Part shown: piece after piece, positions 16,625 to 24,916 of the stretch
Numbering within the stretch: position 1 is the stretch's first letter
Layout of the letters: the number at the start of each line of letters is the position of its first letter
NCBI GenBank assembly: GCA_902479075.1
Contig: CABSNK010000002.1
Location: 62,001 to 126,000 of the forward strand
Source of the DNA: an uncultured Collinsella sp.
GTDB lineage: Bacteria; Actinomycetota; Coriobacteriia; Coriobacteriales; Coriobacteriaceae
Length of the DNA: 64,000 nucleotides
Reading direction: 5' to 3'
Notes under the pieces: generated by a model
The model's database searches: none
Told to the model about the DNA's origin: nothing
The model's input: only the letters and a program-made list of their open reading frames with translations
Made by a program: the position numbers and the translations under genes

Positions 16625-17590
16625 ATGTGCACGAGCATTCGATTTACCGATAATTCTGGTCACATGTATCTAGGGCGCAACCTCGACTGGAGCTTTGACT
16701 ACGGCCAACAGGTTCGCGTGATGCCTCGCGGGTTCCACATTCCGTATTCGTTTATCGACGACGCGACAGCGGCACACGCGGTGATCGGTATGTGCATCGA
16801 TTACAAGAACTACCCTATGTTCTTTGACTGCGGCAACGATGCGGGCCTCGCCGTGGCGGGCCTCAATTTCCCGGGTTATGCCGAGTATGCCGAGGACCCT
16901 GTCGACGGCAAGACAAATATCGCGGCCTATGAGTTTCCCCTGTGGGTGGCGGCGACGTTCTCGACGGTCGATGAGGTCGAGGCCGCGCTGCGCGACACGG
17001 TGATTGTCGCCAAATCTGCCGGAGAGGGGCTGGGCGTGTCACTGCTCCATTGGATTATCGGCGACAGCCAGCGTAGCATCGTGGTCGAAATGATGGCTGA
17101 CGGCCTGCATGTATACGACGATCCGGTCGATACTCTTGCCAACCAGCCGACCTTCCCGTGGCACATGGAAAACCTGCGCACCTATATCACAGCCACAAGC
17201 GATTTTCCGCAGACGGCGACATGGCGTGGCGCCGAGCTTAAGCCCTATGGAGCCGGTGCCGGCATGCGCGGTATTCCGGGTGACTGCTATTCGCCGAGCC
17301 GTTTTGTAAAGGCGGCGTACCTCAATGCCAATTACCCGCAAAAGGAGAGCGAGACCGAAAACGTCGTTCGCATGTTCCGCTCGCTCGAGGGCGTGGTGAT
17401 GATCGAGGGGGCGTCCAGGATGGGCGATGGCAAGTTCGAGAAGACTATCTACACCGGATGCTTTAGCGCGCGCACGGGCAATTATTACTACGCGATGTAT
17501 GATGATCCGTCGATTCGCTACGTGAGCCTAATGGATGCCGAGGGCGCGAGCCCCGATAGGCTCGTGGTTCCCGAGCCGCGTCGTTCGTAG
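16625..17590 (+). CDS. bsh: Bile salt hydrolase (choloylglycine hydrolase)
   Basis: 321-residue N-terminal-nucleophile hydrolase that removes glycine or taurine from conjugated bile salts. Cys2 after the initiator Met is the nucleophile once Met is removed. Arg18 and Asp21 (GRNLDW), the Asn in GLAVAGLNFPG (residue 81) and the Arg in YSPSRF correspond to known catalytic residues of the Clostridium perfringens enzyme. There is no signal peptide, so it is cytosolic. AGGAGG is four to five bases before ATG 16625. Monocistronic between two terminators. A penicillin V acylase preference is possible, but the GLNFPG...Y wording favours a bile salt hydrolase. Confidence 0.9.
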   Translation: MCTSIRFTDNSGHMYLGRNLDWSFDYGQQVRVMPRGFHIPYSFIDDATAAHAVIGMCIDYKNYPMFFDCGNDAGLAVAGLNFPGYAEYAEDPVDGKTNIAAYEFPLWVAATFSTVDEVEAALRDTVIVAKSAGEGLGVSLLHWIIGDSQRSIVVEMMADGLHVYDDPVDTLANQPTFPWHMENLRTYITATSDFPQTATWRGAELKPYGAGAGMRGIPGDCYSPSRFVKAAYLNANYPQKESETENVVRMFRSLEGVVMIEGASRMGDGKFEKTIYTGCFSARTGNYYYAMYDDPSIRYVSLMDAEGASPDRLVVPEPRRS

Positions 17591-17613
17591 CCGTTAGCTT
17601 TACTGCAATGCAA

Positions 17614-17649
17614 AGCGGCCCTGCGTCTCTCGTGAGGCGCAGGGCCGCT
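17614..17649. terminator. Bidirectional terminator between bsh and kup
   Basis: AGCGGCCCTGCG pairs with CGCAGGGCCGCT (12 bp) between the convergent genes. T-rich sequence after the stem is weak on both sides. Confidence 0.75.
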
Positions 17650-17669
17650 GTCGTTGATTTGTGGCGTCG

Positions 17670-19901
17670 CTAGAAGTTGGCGTCGTTGAGTTGTTCACTC
17701 TCGAGGCCGTCGAGTTGTTGCTGTTCGGGCATATCTGCGACGCTCTCGAGCAGCTCAGTGGGATCGACGTTCATATTCTTACCGGCCTCGTTGCCGTTGA
17801 CCAAGTCGTCCGAGAAGATGTCGACTTCCATTTCCTCGGCTTCCTCGATTTGAACTTCGAGTGGCACCTGGGTGCGAACAAGCTTGACTGCCGGACGCAT
17901 GCGGGCAAAGAGGGGCACGTACTCGATGATGATGGCCGAGTTCTCAAGGCCGTACCAGCGTGCCGGGCTTCCGCAGGCGCGACGGACGGCGTACTTGATG
18001 GCCATCACGCGGTGGTCATTGCGGTTGATGTCCGTTTCGGGGGCAAGCATCTTGCGCAGCATGCAAAAACGGAAGTCGCCCACGTTGCCGCGCGTCTCGT
18101 AGATGGAGTAGGTGTGGTGCTGCGGCGGTAACTCGCCCGATGCCATCAGGTCGCCAACGATTTGGCGCAGGTAGGCATTGATGCGCTGATTGACCTTAAA
18201 GCCCAGGTCCAGGCGCACACGGAACAAAAAGTCCGTGCCAAAGGTCTCGACGGAATACTCGTGCGTATAGGGTTCATCGGTAACGTGCACGTTGATGAAC
18301 CAGTATGCCTTGGCGCGCTTGGGATGTTTGTCCAGGATGGAATAGAGCACGTCGCGGTCGAGTGTGAGCGGATCGGGGTTGTTGGTGAGGAACACCAGAT
18401 TGTCGGCGAGCACGGGGTAGGTCTCGTCGTTGCGCAGGCGGCCGAGCTGGTCAATGTACTTGGAGACGGGCAGCAGGATCGTCTGCGTGCGCTCGATGGC
18501 GGTGCCGCGGCGCCACACGTACATAAGGCCAAACAGCAGCGCGGCCAGGAAGATCATGACGTAGCCGCCGTCAAAGAACATGGTGAGGCACGAAGCGAAG
18601 AAGCACAGCTCAATGGCACCAAAGAGCAGGGCGAAGACGCAGGCGCCCAGCTTGTGCTTGAGGATGCCGGCGATGTAGCTCGTCAAAAGCGTCGTGGTCA
18701 TGAGCATGGTCACGGTAATGGCGAGGCCGTAGGCGCTCTCCATGCGCTCGGAGTTTTGGAACAGCAGCACGATGAAGATACAGCCGACCCACATGATGTT
18801 GTTGACGAGCGGAATATAGAGTTGGCCCTTGGTGTCGCTGGGGTAGTGGATGCGCAGATGCGGCATGAGATTGAGACGGGTTGCCTCCGAAACCAACGAG
18901 AACGAGCCGGTGATGAGCGCCTGCGAGGCGATGATGGCCGCCACGGCCGAAAGCACGATGGCAAAGGGGCGCAGGGGCTCGGGGAGCATCATATAGAACG
19001 GGTTGACGATATCCATCGCGAGCATCTGGGGATTGGAATTGTTGGCGAGCAGCCAAGCGCCCTGACCCAGATAGTTAAGGATGAGGGCTGCCTTTACGAA
19101 CGGCCAGGATGCGTAAATGTTAGCCTTGCCCACGTGACCCATGTCCGAATAGAGCGCCTCGGCGCCGGTCGTCGACAGGAAGACGAAGCCGAGCACCATG
19201 ATGCCCGAGTGGTTGATGGGCGAGAACAGGAACATGATGCCGCGGATGGGGTTGAGTGCGCGTAGGATGGACGGGTTGCCGAGCATGTTGAACAGGCCGG
19301 CGCCAGCCAAGAACAGGAACCACAGCGTCATGAGCGGGCCGAACAGCTTGCCGATCGACGAGGTGCCGGCGCGCTGCATGGCAAACAGACCGCAGATAAT
19401 GATGATGGTGATGATGATGACGTTGGTCTGGCCGTCACCCAAAAGCGCATGGCCCCACTCGATAGTGCGCAAGCCCTCGATGGCCGTGGTAACCGTGACG
19501 GCGGGGGTGAGGATGCCGTCGGCGAGCAGCGCCGCGCCGCCGATCATGGCGGGAAGGATCAGCCACGGCGCCACTTTGCGCACCAAGCTAAACAGGGCGA
19601 AGATGCCGCCCTCGTTGTGGTTATCGGCCTTCATGGCGATAACCACGTACTTGACCGTGGTCACGAGCGTCATGGTCCAGATGACGAGCGAGAGTGCGCC
19701 CAAAATCATGTCCTCGCTGACGGTGCCGATGCCGCCGTTGTTGGCGACGATTGATTTCATGGTATACATGGGGCTCGTGCCGATGTCGCCGTATACGACG
19801 CCGAGCGTTACGAGCAGCATGCCAGCGGAGAGGGGAATGGCTCCATGCCCGCCTTGACCACGCTGGTCTTGGGGGCTTGCCTCCAGTTTGTTGTGTGCCA
19901 C
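17670..19901 (-). CDS. kup: KUP/HAK potassium uptake protein
   Basis: 743 residues: about 12 membrane segments (to residue 450) and a long cytosolic C-terminal domain. The Kup signature GVVYGDIGTSPMYTM opens the first helix, and the YSDMGHVGKANI segment and LNYLGQGAWLL are typical. It imports potassium, probably with protons. The C-terminus ends in an unusually acidic tail (EEAEEMEVDIFSDD...). GTG at 19901 is preferred because AAGGGAG lies five bases upstream; an in-frame ATG at 19919 (MSKGVHV, 749 residues) with only AGAGG nearby is the alternative. Confidence 0.92.
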   Translation of the reverse strand: MAHNKLEASPQDQRGQGGHGAIPLSAGMLLVTLGVVYGDIGTSPMYTMKSIVANNGGIGTVSEDMILGALSLVIWTMTLVTTVKYVVIAMKADNHNEGGIFALFSLVRKVAPWLILPAMIGGAALLADGILTPAVTVTTAIEGLRTIEWGHALLGDGQTNVIIITIIIICGLFAMQRAGTSSIGKLFGPLMTLWFLFLAGAGLFNMLGNPSILRALNPIRGIMFLFSPINHSGIMVLGFVFLSTTGAEALYSDMGHVGKANIYASWPFVKAALILNYLGQGAWLLANNSNPQMLAMDIVNPFYMMLPEPLRPFAIVLSAVAAIIASQALITGSFSLVSEATRLNLMPHLRIHYPSDTKGQLYIPLVNNIMWVGCIFIVLLFQNSERMESAYGLAITVTMLMTTTLLTSYIAGILKHKLGACVFALLFGAIELCFFASCLTMFFDGGYVMIFLAALLFGLMYVWRRGTAIERTQTILLPVSKYIDQLGRLRNDETYPVLADNLVFLTNNPDPLTLDRDVLYSILDKHPKRAKAYWFINVHVTDEPYTHEYSVETFGTDFLFRVRLDLGFKVNQRINAYLRQIVGDLMASGELPPQHHTYSIYETRGNVGDFRFCMLRKMLAPETDINRNDHRVMAIKYAVRRACGSPARWYGLENSAIIIEYVPLFARMRPAVKLVRTQVPLEVQIEEAEEMEVDIFSDDLVNGNEAGKNMNVDPTELLESVADMPEQQQLDGLESEQLNDANF

Positions 19902-20000
19902 GTGGACTCCCTTGGACATCTGGCCTCTGCAAGGAGCAGTAGACCTTTATGCCATCTTTATACATATAAGAGCAGTTTGGCACATCGGGGTATTTTAGAC

Positions 20001-20024
20001 AATAATCCCCAGCTGAGGATTATT
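20001..20024. repeat. Short AT-rich hairpin downstream of the EamA gene
   Basis: AATAATCC and GGATTATT pair around an 8-base loop in the 157-bp gap between the EamA and kup genes. It could be a weak terminator for the EamA gene or an operator for kup; the sequence does not decide. Confidence 0.4.
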
Positions 20025-20058
20025 TATGTACGCAGGTAGCATTTCAAAGCAGGGGCTT

Positions 20059-20970
20059 TTAAGCACGTGCTGTCTGGGCTATGCCAGCCTTGGCGCCTGC
20101 GCGTTTGCCGGCGAATTCGCAAAAAATCGCGCCGCCGATGATAAGTGCGGCGCCCATCAGGCGGACCGGTGTTATGACTTCGCCCAAAAGGACGGCCGAG
20201 AACACGACGGCCGAAAGCGGCTCGAGGTAGCCGACGACCGCAACGGCCTGGACGGGCAGCTTGGCGACAGCGCTAAAGTAGAGCAAGCAACCGATGCCGG
20301 TGTTGACGACGCCGAGCATGACGACGGCGCGCCAATCAATACTGGCGGCGACGCCGGCGGACAGGAATGAGGGAGCGCCCTGCGTGATGAGCGTGAGGAC
20401 CAGCGCGGTCACAAAGGCGGCGCTCACCTGGAGCGCGGAGTTCTCGAGGCCCTCGATGTGCGGCGCGCCCTTGCTGGCGATGACCATCAATGCGTAGCAG
20501 AAGGCCGAGGCGATGCCGCAAGCGATACCCGCAATGGGCATATTGCCGCCTAGACCTTGTGCCGCAATGAGAAAGGCACCGCAGGCGACGGTGATAAAGC
20601 CGGCGATTTTGCTGCCGGTCAGTTTTTCGCCAAAGATGAGCGGGGAGAGCGCCATGACGATGATGGGGCCGCAGTAGTACAGCAGCGAGGATACGCCGAC
20701 GCCAATCGTCTGGTAGGCGCGGAACAGAAAAATCCAGCTGGCGCCCAGCGCGGCTCCCGAGAGGAGGAGGGCTGCGGCTTCGCGGGGGCGGGATGGCGCC
20801 TGCAGCTTATGGCGTTGGGTGACGGCGAGGATGGTGACAAGCGAGAGTGCGCCCAAAAACGTGCGCAGTAGCACGATATCGGAGCTCGGCAGCGCAATGG
20901 CAGCGGCGATGATGCCGTTGGAGCCAAACAATAGCAATGCTGCTAAGTACGTAAACAGTCCGTTGTTCAT
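20059..20970 (-). CDS. EamA/DMT-family transporter
   Basis: 303 residues with ten hydrophobic segments arranged as two EamA repeats (about 5-140 and 150-290). Typical wording includes FGSNGIIAAAIAL, LLRTFLGAL, LGASWIFLFRAYQTIGVGVSSLLYYCGPII and in the second half LPVQAVAVVGYLEPLSAVVFSAVLLGE. Members export amino acids or other metabolites; the cargo cannot be read. It is divergent from a LysR gene across a 118-bp gap that contains a perfect dyad, so the LysR protein is its likely regulator. Confidence 0.87.
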   Translation of the reverse strand: MNNGLFTYLAALLLFGSNGIIAAAIALPSSDIVLLRTFLGALSLVTILAVTQRHKLQAPSRPREAAALLLSGAALGASWIFLFRAYQTIGVGVSSLLYYCGPIIVMALSPLIFGEKLTGSKIAGFITVACGAFLIAAQGLGGNMPIAGIACGIASAFCYALMVIASKGAPHIEGLENSALQVSAAFVTALVLTLITQGAPSFLSAGVAASIDWRAVVMLGVVNTGIGCLLYFSAVAKLPVQAVAVVGYLEPLSAVVFSAVLLGEVITPVRLMGAALIIGGAIFCEFAGKRAGAKAGIAQTARA

Positions 20971-20998
20971 GCGCTGAAATCCCCTCTATATCCGAGCA

Positions 20999-21017
20999 TG
21001 TTCACTATGGGTGAACA
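20999..21017. promoter_or_regulatory. Dyad operator between EamA and LysR genes
   Basis: TGTTCAC and GTGAACA form a perfect 7-bp dyad with a 5-base spacer in the divergent promoter region. Placement and size fit a LysR binding site controlling both genes. Confidence 0.6.
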
Positions 21018-21088
21018 GGCTATAGAAGAAAAGCGAATATAATTCATAGATAACATGACAAAAGCTCATGCATATGTGGAGGGGTGCC

Positions 21089-21946
21089 GTGGAAACGAAT
21101 GTTCAAAAGATGCAGGTCCTACTCGAGACCGTGCGCGCCGGCAGTTTTACGCGCGCCGCCGAGCGGCTGAGCTATTCGCAGTCGGGCGTGAGCCGTATGG
21201 TGGCCGATCTTGAGGCCGACTGGGGCTTTAAAGTGCTTGATAGAAGCCGCGAGGGCGTAGTGCTTTCTGCCGACGGGCGGCAAGTTATGCCGGCTGTTGA
21301 GGCGTTATGCGAGGAATTCACTCGCTTGCAGCGACGGGTGGATGAGATGCGTGGGCTCATGCGCGGCAAAATCTGCATCGGTACATTTTCGAGCGTGGCG
21401 ACCCACGTGCTGCCGCCGGTGATTGCGCGCTTTCGCGCCGATCACCCGGACATCGATTACGAGCTGCTGATGGGTGATTACTCCGAGATTGAGCAATGGG
21501 TGGCGGAAGGTCGCTGCGACCTGGGCTTTATTCCGCGCGAACCACGCGGCGCCGGCATGGCGTCGCGGCCGTTGGTGCGAGACGAGTTAATGGCGGTAGT
21601 GCCAACAGGCTCTTTGCTTGCCACGGCGGAGGTCGTCTCTCTTGCCGATTTAGCCAACGAGCAGTTTATTCTGCTAGAACGCGGCACCGATGATGAGATT
21701 ACGCCGCTGTTCCGTCGGGCGGGACTGACGGTGTGCTCCAAGCTGTCGACCTGGGATGACTATGCGATTATGGCCATGGTCGAGGACGGCCTGGGCGTGA
21801 GCATTCTTCCCGCGCTCATCTTGCGCCGCTGTCAGTTCGATGTTGCCGTGCGTTCGCTCGAGGGACATCCCCATCGGCAGATCAATGCGATATATCGCAC
21901 GGCTGACGTTTCGCTTGCCGCCGCTCGATTCCTTGAATACCTCTAA
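21089..21946 (+). CDS. LysR-family transcriptional regulator
   Basis: 285 residues. The DNA-binding part reads MQVLLETVRAGSFTRAAERLSYSQSGVSRMVADLE and the effector-binding part spans about 90-285 (GKICIGTFSSVATHVLPPVI). The start chosen is GTG 21089, with GGAGGGG four bases upstream; ATGs at 21068 and 21074 overlap that site. It is divergent from the EamA exporter gene, the usual arrangement of a LysR protein with its target. Effector unknown. Confidence 0.88.
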   Translation: METNVQKMQVLLETVRAGSFTRAAERLSYSQSGVSRMVADLEADWGFKVLDRSREGVVLSADGRQVMPAVEALCEEFTRLQRRVDEMRGLMRGKICIGTFSSVATHVLPPVIARFRADHPDIDYELLMGDYSEIEQWVAEGRCDLGFIPREPRGAGMASRPLVRDELMAVVPTGSLLATAEVVSLADLANEQFILLERGTDDEITPLFRRAGLTVCSKLSTWDDYAIMAMVEDGLGVSILPALILRRCQFDVAVRSLEGHPHRQINAIYRTADVSLAAARFLEYL

Positions 21947-22048
21947 ACGCGTACACGCCATTGTCCGCTTTGGGCAAATCTCGGAGTCCGGTACATTTTC
22001 TTATGAAATTGAACTTTCGAATGAGGTGCCGCGCTATACTGCTTGCTA

Positions 22049-22068
22049 AATTGAACCTTGGTTCAATT
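22049..22068. promoter_or_regulatory. Palindromic operator upstream of the XRE-aminotransferase gene
   Basis: AATTGAACC, TT, GGTTCAATT forms a 9+9 dyad. Further AATTGAAC half-sites lie at 22007-22014 and 22080-22087, followed by CTTT, CTT or TTT variants. Three copies of one motif around the promoter of a gene with its own helix-turn-helix suggest autoregulation. Confidence 0.6.
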
Positions 22069-22108
22069 CGTGTTCTATAAATTGAACTTTGCCAGCAAGG
22101 AGGTTCCT

Positions 22109-23629
22109 GTGGCCCAAGAGACGTTTTGCGATCGCCTGCGACAGACTATGTCCAATCGCGACGTTCGCCAGTCGGACGTAATCCGCGCATCGGAGATGCT
22201 CGGCAAAAAACTCGGCAAGAGTCAGATGAGCCAATATGTGAGCGGCAAGACGATCCCGCGGCGCGATGTGGCTGAGCTGCTCGCCCGTATTTTGGAGGTC
22301 GATGTTACCTGGCTGCTTGCCGGCGACGCCGATCAAGGCGAGGCATCATCACCCCGCAACGATTCCAAGCCCGAACCCCATCCCTCAGCTCAAATTGCAA
22401 GGAGCACCACCATGCGTACTTTTTCTAAATCCACCAAGCTCGATAACGTCCTGTATGACGTGCGCGGTCCCGTCGTCGACGAGGCCGCCCGTATGGAGGA
22501 CGAGGGCGAGCGCATCCTCAAGCTCAATATCGGCAACCCGGCGCCCTTCGGTTTCCGCACGCCCGATGAGGTCATCAAGGACATGCGCCAGCAGCTGCCC
22601 GACTGCGAAGGCTATTCCAACTCGCGTGGCCTGTTCTCCGCGCGCAAGGCGATCATGCAGTATTCGCAGATCAAAGGCCTGCCCAACGTTCAGATGGAGC
22701 ATATCTACACGGGCAACGGCGTGTCCGAGCTCATTCAGCTTTCGATGAACGCGCTGCTCGACAATGGCGACGAGATTCTGATCCCCAGCCCCGACTATCC
22801 GCTCTGGACGGCGTGCGCAACCCTTGCTGGCGGTCATCCCGTACATTATCTGTGCGATGAGCAGGCGGATTGGTATCCCGACCTGGAGGATATGGAGTCC
22901 AAGATCACGAGCGCGACCAAAGCCCTCGTCATCATCAACCCCAACAACCCCACGGGTTCTGTCTATCCGCGCGAGGTGCTCGAGGGCATCGTCGAGATTG
23001 CACGCAGGCATCAGCTGATGATCTTTGCCGATGAGATCTACGACCGCCTGTGCATGGACGGCTACGAGCACGTCTCGATTGCCTCGCTCGCCCCCGATCT
23101 GCCCTGTGTCACCTTTAGCGGCCTTTCCAAGTCGCACATGATCGCGGGCTATCGCATTGGCTGGATGGTGCTTTCGGGCAACCAGCGCTGCATGAGCGAC
23201 TTCATCATGGGCATCAACATGCTCTCTAACATGCGTCTGTGTTCCAACGTGCCGGCTCAGTCGATCGTTCAGACGGCACTCGGTGGCCATCAGTCCGTTA
23301 ACGACTACATCCGTCCCGGCGGCCGTGTCTACGAGCAGCGCAACTTTGTGTATGAGGCGCTCAACAAGATTGACGGCATCTCGGTGGTCAAGCCGCGCGC
23401 GGCGTTCTATATCTTCCCCAAGATGGATGTTAAGAAGTTCAATATCACCGATGACGAGCAGTTTGCCCTCGACCTGCTGCACGAGAAGAAGATTCTGATC
23501 ACGCGCGGCGGCGGCTTTAACTGGGCCGAGCCCGATCACTTCCGCATCGTGTACCTGCCGCGCATGGAAGTGCTCAAAGAGTCGCTCGAAGACCTCGCCG
23601 ATTTCTTTGATCACTACCGCCAGGCGTAA
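22109..23629 (+). CDS. XRE helix-turn-helix fused to AlaA-type aminotransferase
   Basis: 506 residues. Residues 1-75 are an XRE/Cro-type DNA-binding domain (RQTMSNRDVRQSDVIRAS...KSQMSQYVSGKTIPRRDVAELLARILEV). A linker (76-101) leads to a complete class I aminotransferase closest to alanine transaminase AlaA: KLNIGNPAPFGF, YTGNGVSELI, INPNNPTGS, ADEIYDRL and the PLP lysine in SGLSKSHMIAGYRIGW. GTG 22109 has AAGGAGG five bases upstream. At 22412 an in-frame ATG with its own AAGGAG marks the usual aminotransferase start, so a second, enzyme-only product is likely. The fusion could tie alanine/pyruvate or PLP status to transcription. Confidence 0.9.
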   Translation: MAQETFCDRLRQTMSNRDVRQSDVIRASEMLGKKLGKSQMSQYVSGKTIPRRDVAELLARILEVDVTWLLAGDADQGEASSPRNDSKPEPHPSAQIARSTTMRTFSKSTKLDNVLYDVRGPVVDEAARMEDEGERILKLNIGNPAPFGFRTPDEVIKDMRQQLPDCEGYSNSRGLFSARKAIMQYSQIKGLPNVQMEHIYTGNGVSELIQLSMNALLDNGDEILIPSPDYPLWTACATLAGGHPVHYLCDEQADWYPDLEDMESKITSATKALVIINPNNPTGSVYPREVLEGIVEIARRHQLMIFADEIYDRLCMDGYEHVSIASLAPDLPCVTFSGLSKSHMIAGYRIGWMVLSGNQRCMSDFIMGINMLSNMRLCSNVPAQSIVQTALGGHQSVNDYIRPGGRVYEQRNFVYEALNKIDGISVVKPRAAFYIFPKMDVKKFNITDDEQFALDLLHEKKILITRGGGFNWAEPDHFRIVYLPRMEVLKESLEDLADFFDHYRQA

Positions 23630-23650
23630 CGGCAAAGGTAGCCTGTAATG

Positions 23651-23689
23651 AAACGGTCGGCCCGCAACGGATGCGGGCCGACCGTTTTC
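23651..23689 (+). terminator. Terminator after the aminotransferase gene
   Basis: AACGGTCGGCCCGC and GCGGGCCGACCGTT form a 14-bp perfect stem with a 7-base loop, followed by TTTT. Confidence 0.9.
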
Positions 23690-23758
23690 TGTCTAAGCCC
23701 GTGCTGTTAGCGCTTGTCTCGTTGAGCGGGCGAGGTTCGCGTGTGAGCGGTAAGTTCT

Positions 23759-23773
23759 ATTCCAAAATGGAAT
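23759..23773. promoter_or_regulatory. Dyad operator upstream of the amidohydrolase operon
   Basis: ATTCCA, AAA, TGGAAT is a 15-base dyad with the T-N11-A form of LysR sites. A further TGGAAT half-site occurs at 23790-23795. Both lie 60-100 bases before the first gene of the operon; the LysR gene at the operon's far end is a candidate binder. Confidence 0.5.
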
Positions 23774-23855
23774 ACAGTGGGCTTAAGCTGGAATTGATGT
23801 CCGGGTACCTGCTTTTCTAGAATGTTTTCAACAAGATGAAAGGCGGTTCCAACCA

Positions 23856-24890
23856 ATGATTATCGATGCAAATTCCTACTGGTTCGACGAGCGCATCTTT
23901 CATGACGAGACGCTCTGCGAACAGTTTTTGGCCGAGGTACCCCGCGCCTATGACACCGAAGGCTATCTGACCATGAATTCCGCCGGCAAACGACAGATCG
24001 TGATCGAGATGCCCGCCGGTTCTCCGGGTCTTAACTACATTGAGGGCGACTACACCCTCGAGAAGCGCTTGGCCGATATGGATGAGGCGGGGGTCGACAA
24101 GGCGATCCTCAAGCTCCCCGGCTGTCACGAGTGGATGTCGCTCGAGATGTGCCGGCGTTTCAACGACGGTATGGCTGCTGACGCGAAGGCGTCAAGTGGC
24201 CGTCTGATTCCGCTTGTCGCTGTGCCGCCCTTTGGCACCAAAGCAAATTTGGAGGAGCTCGACCGCAGACTCGACGATGGTTTTGCGGGTGTGCAGCTCT
24301 GCGCTCACTACGGCAAGCGCTATCTCGACGACCAGGTCTTCTCGAGTTTTTTCGAGCACCTGAACGAACGCCATGTCACCGTTTACGTGCACCATGTTCC
24401 CGTGCCGGTCGAGAACGAGTCGCTTCTCGCGTACGACAACCTTCGCCGCTCTTATGGCCGCTGCGTCGACCAAACTACGGCGATCGGCCGAGAGATCTTT
24501 GGCGATTTCTTTGAGCGCTACCCCAATATCAAGATGGTCCACTCCATGCTCGGTGGCGCTTATTTTGCGTTTAAGGAGATGCTGCTGCCGCACGGTCTCA
24601 AGCGTCCAGATGCCTCGGGTCGCTTCCAGACCGATACCGAGACGGTCTCCAAGCGTCTTGAGAACAACGTTTATTTCGACATGTCCCATGCTCAGCCCTG
24701 GGGCGAGACGCTTCTTGCCTGTGCGGTTGAGGTCCTTGGTGCAGACCATATTGTCTTTGGTACGAGTTATCCCGTTAAACGCGAGTGGCTAACAGAGGGT
24801 GTCGCCTGCGTCCGCGCCACAGATTTAAGTGATACGGACAAGGACCTTATGCTTGGCGGCACGGCACAGCGCTTGTACGGCATCGAGTGA
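23856..24890 (+). CDS. Amidohydrolase-2-fold protein with altered metal site
   Basis: 344 residues with the TIM-barrel amidohydrolase (ACMSD-like) layout. The N-terminal metal motif, DxHxH in the family, reads DANSY, and the late Asp motif (GTDYP-type) reads GTSYP. The barrel histidines in YVHHVP and VHSMLGG are kept. Loss of three of the five usual ligands argues against standard zinc hydrolase or decarboxylase chemistry; it may bind ligand or use another mechanism. No signal peptide. First gene of a four-gene operon with two ceramidase-like hydrolases and a PTS permease, so a role in breakdown of an imported conjugate is inferred. Confidence 0.8.
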   Translation: MIIDANSYWFDERIFHDETLCEQFLAEVPRAYDTEGYLTMNSAGKRQIVIEMPAGSPGLNYIEGDYTLEKRLADMDEAGVDKAILKLPGCHEWMSLEMCRRFNDGMAADAKASSGRLIPLVAVPPFGTKANLEELDRRLDDGFAGVQLCAHYGKRYLDDQVFSSFFEHLNERHVTVYVHHVPVPVENESLLAYDNLRRSYGRCVDQTTAIGREIFGDFFERYPNIKMVHSMLGGAYFAFKEMLLPHGLKRPDASGRFQTDTETVSKRLENNVYFDMSHAQPWGETLLACAVEVLGADHIVFGTSYPVKREWLTEGVACVRATDLSDTDKDLMLGGTAQRLYGIE

Positions 24891-24916
24891 GCGACAGATA
24901 AAGGAGGGCGTTCGCC

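Noticed and set aside
22385..23635. 416-codon minus-strand frame opposite the aminotransferase
   Set aside because: Antisense shadow of an intact enzyme gene.
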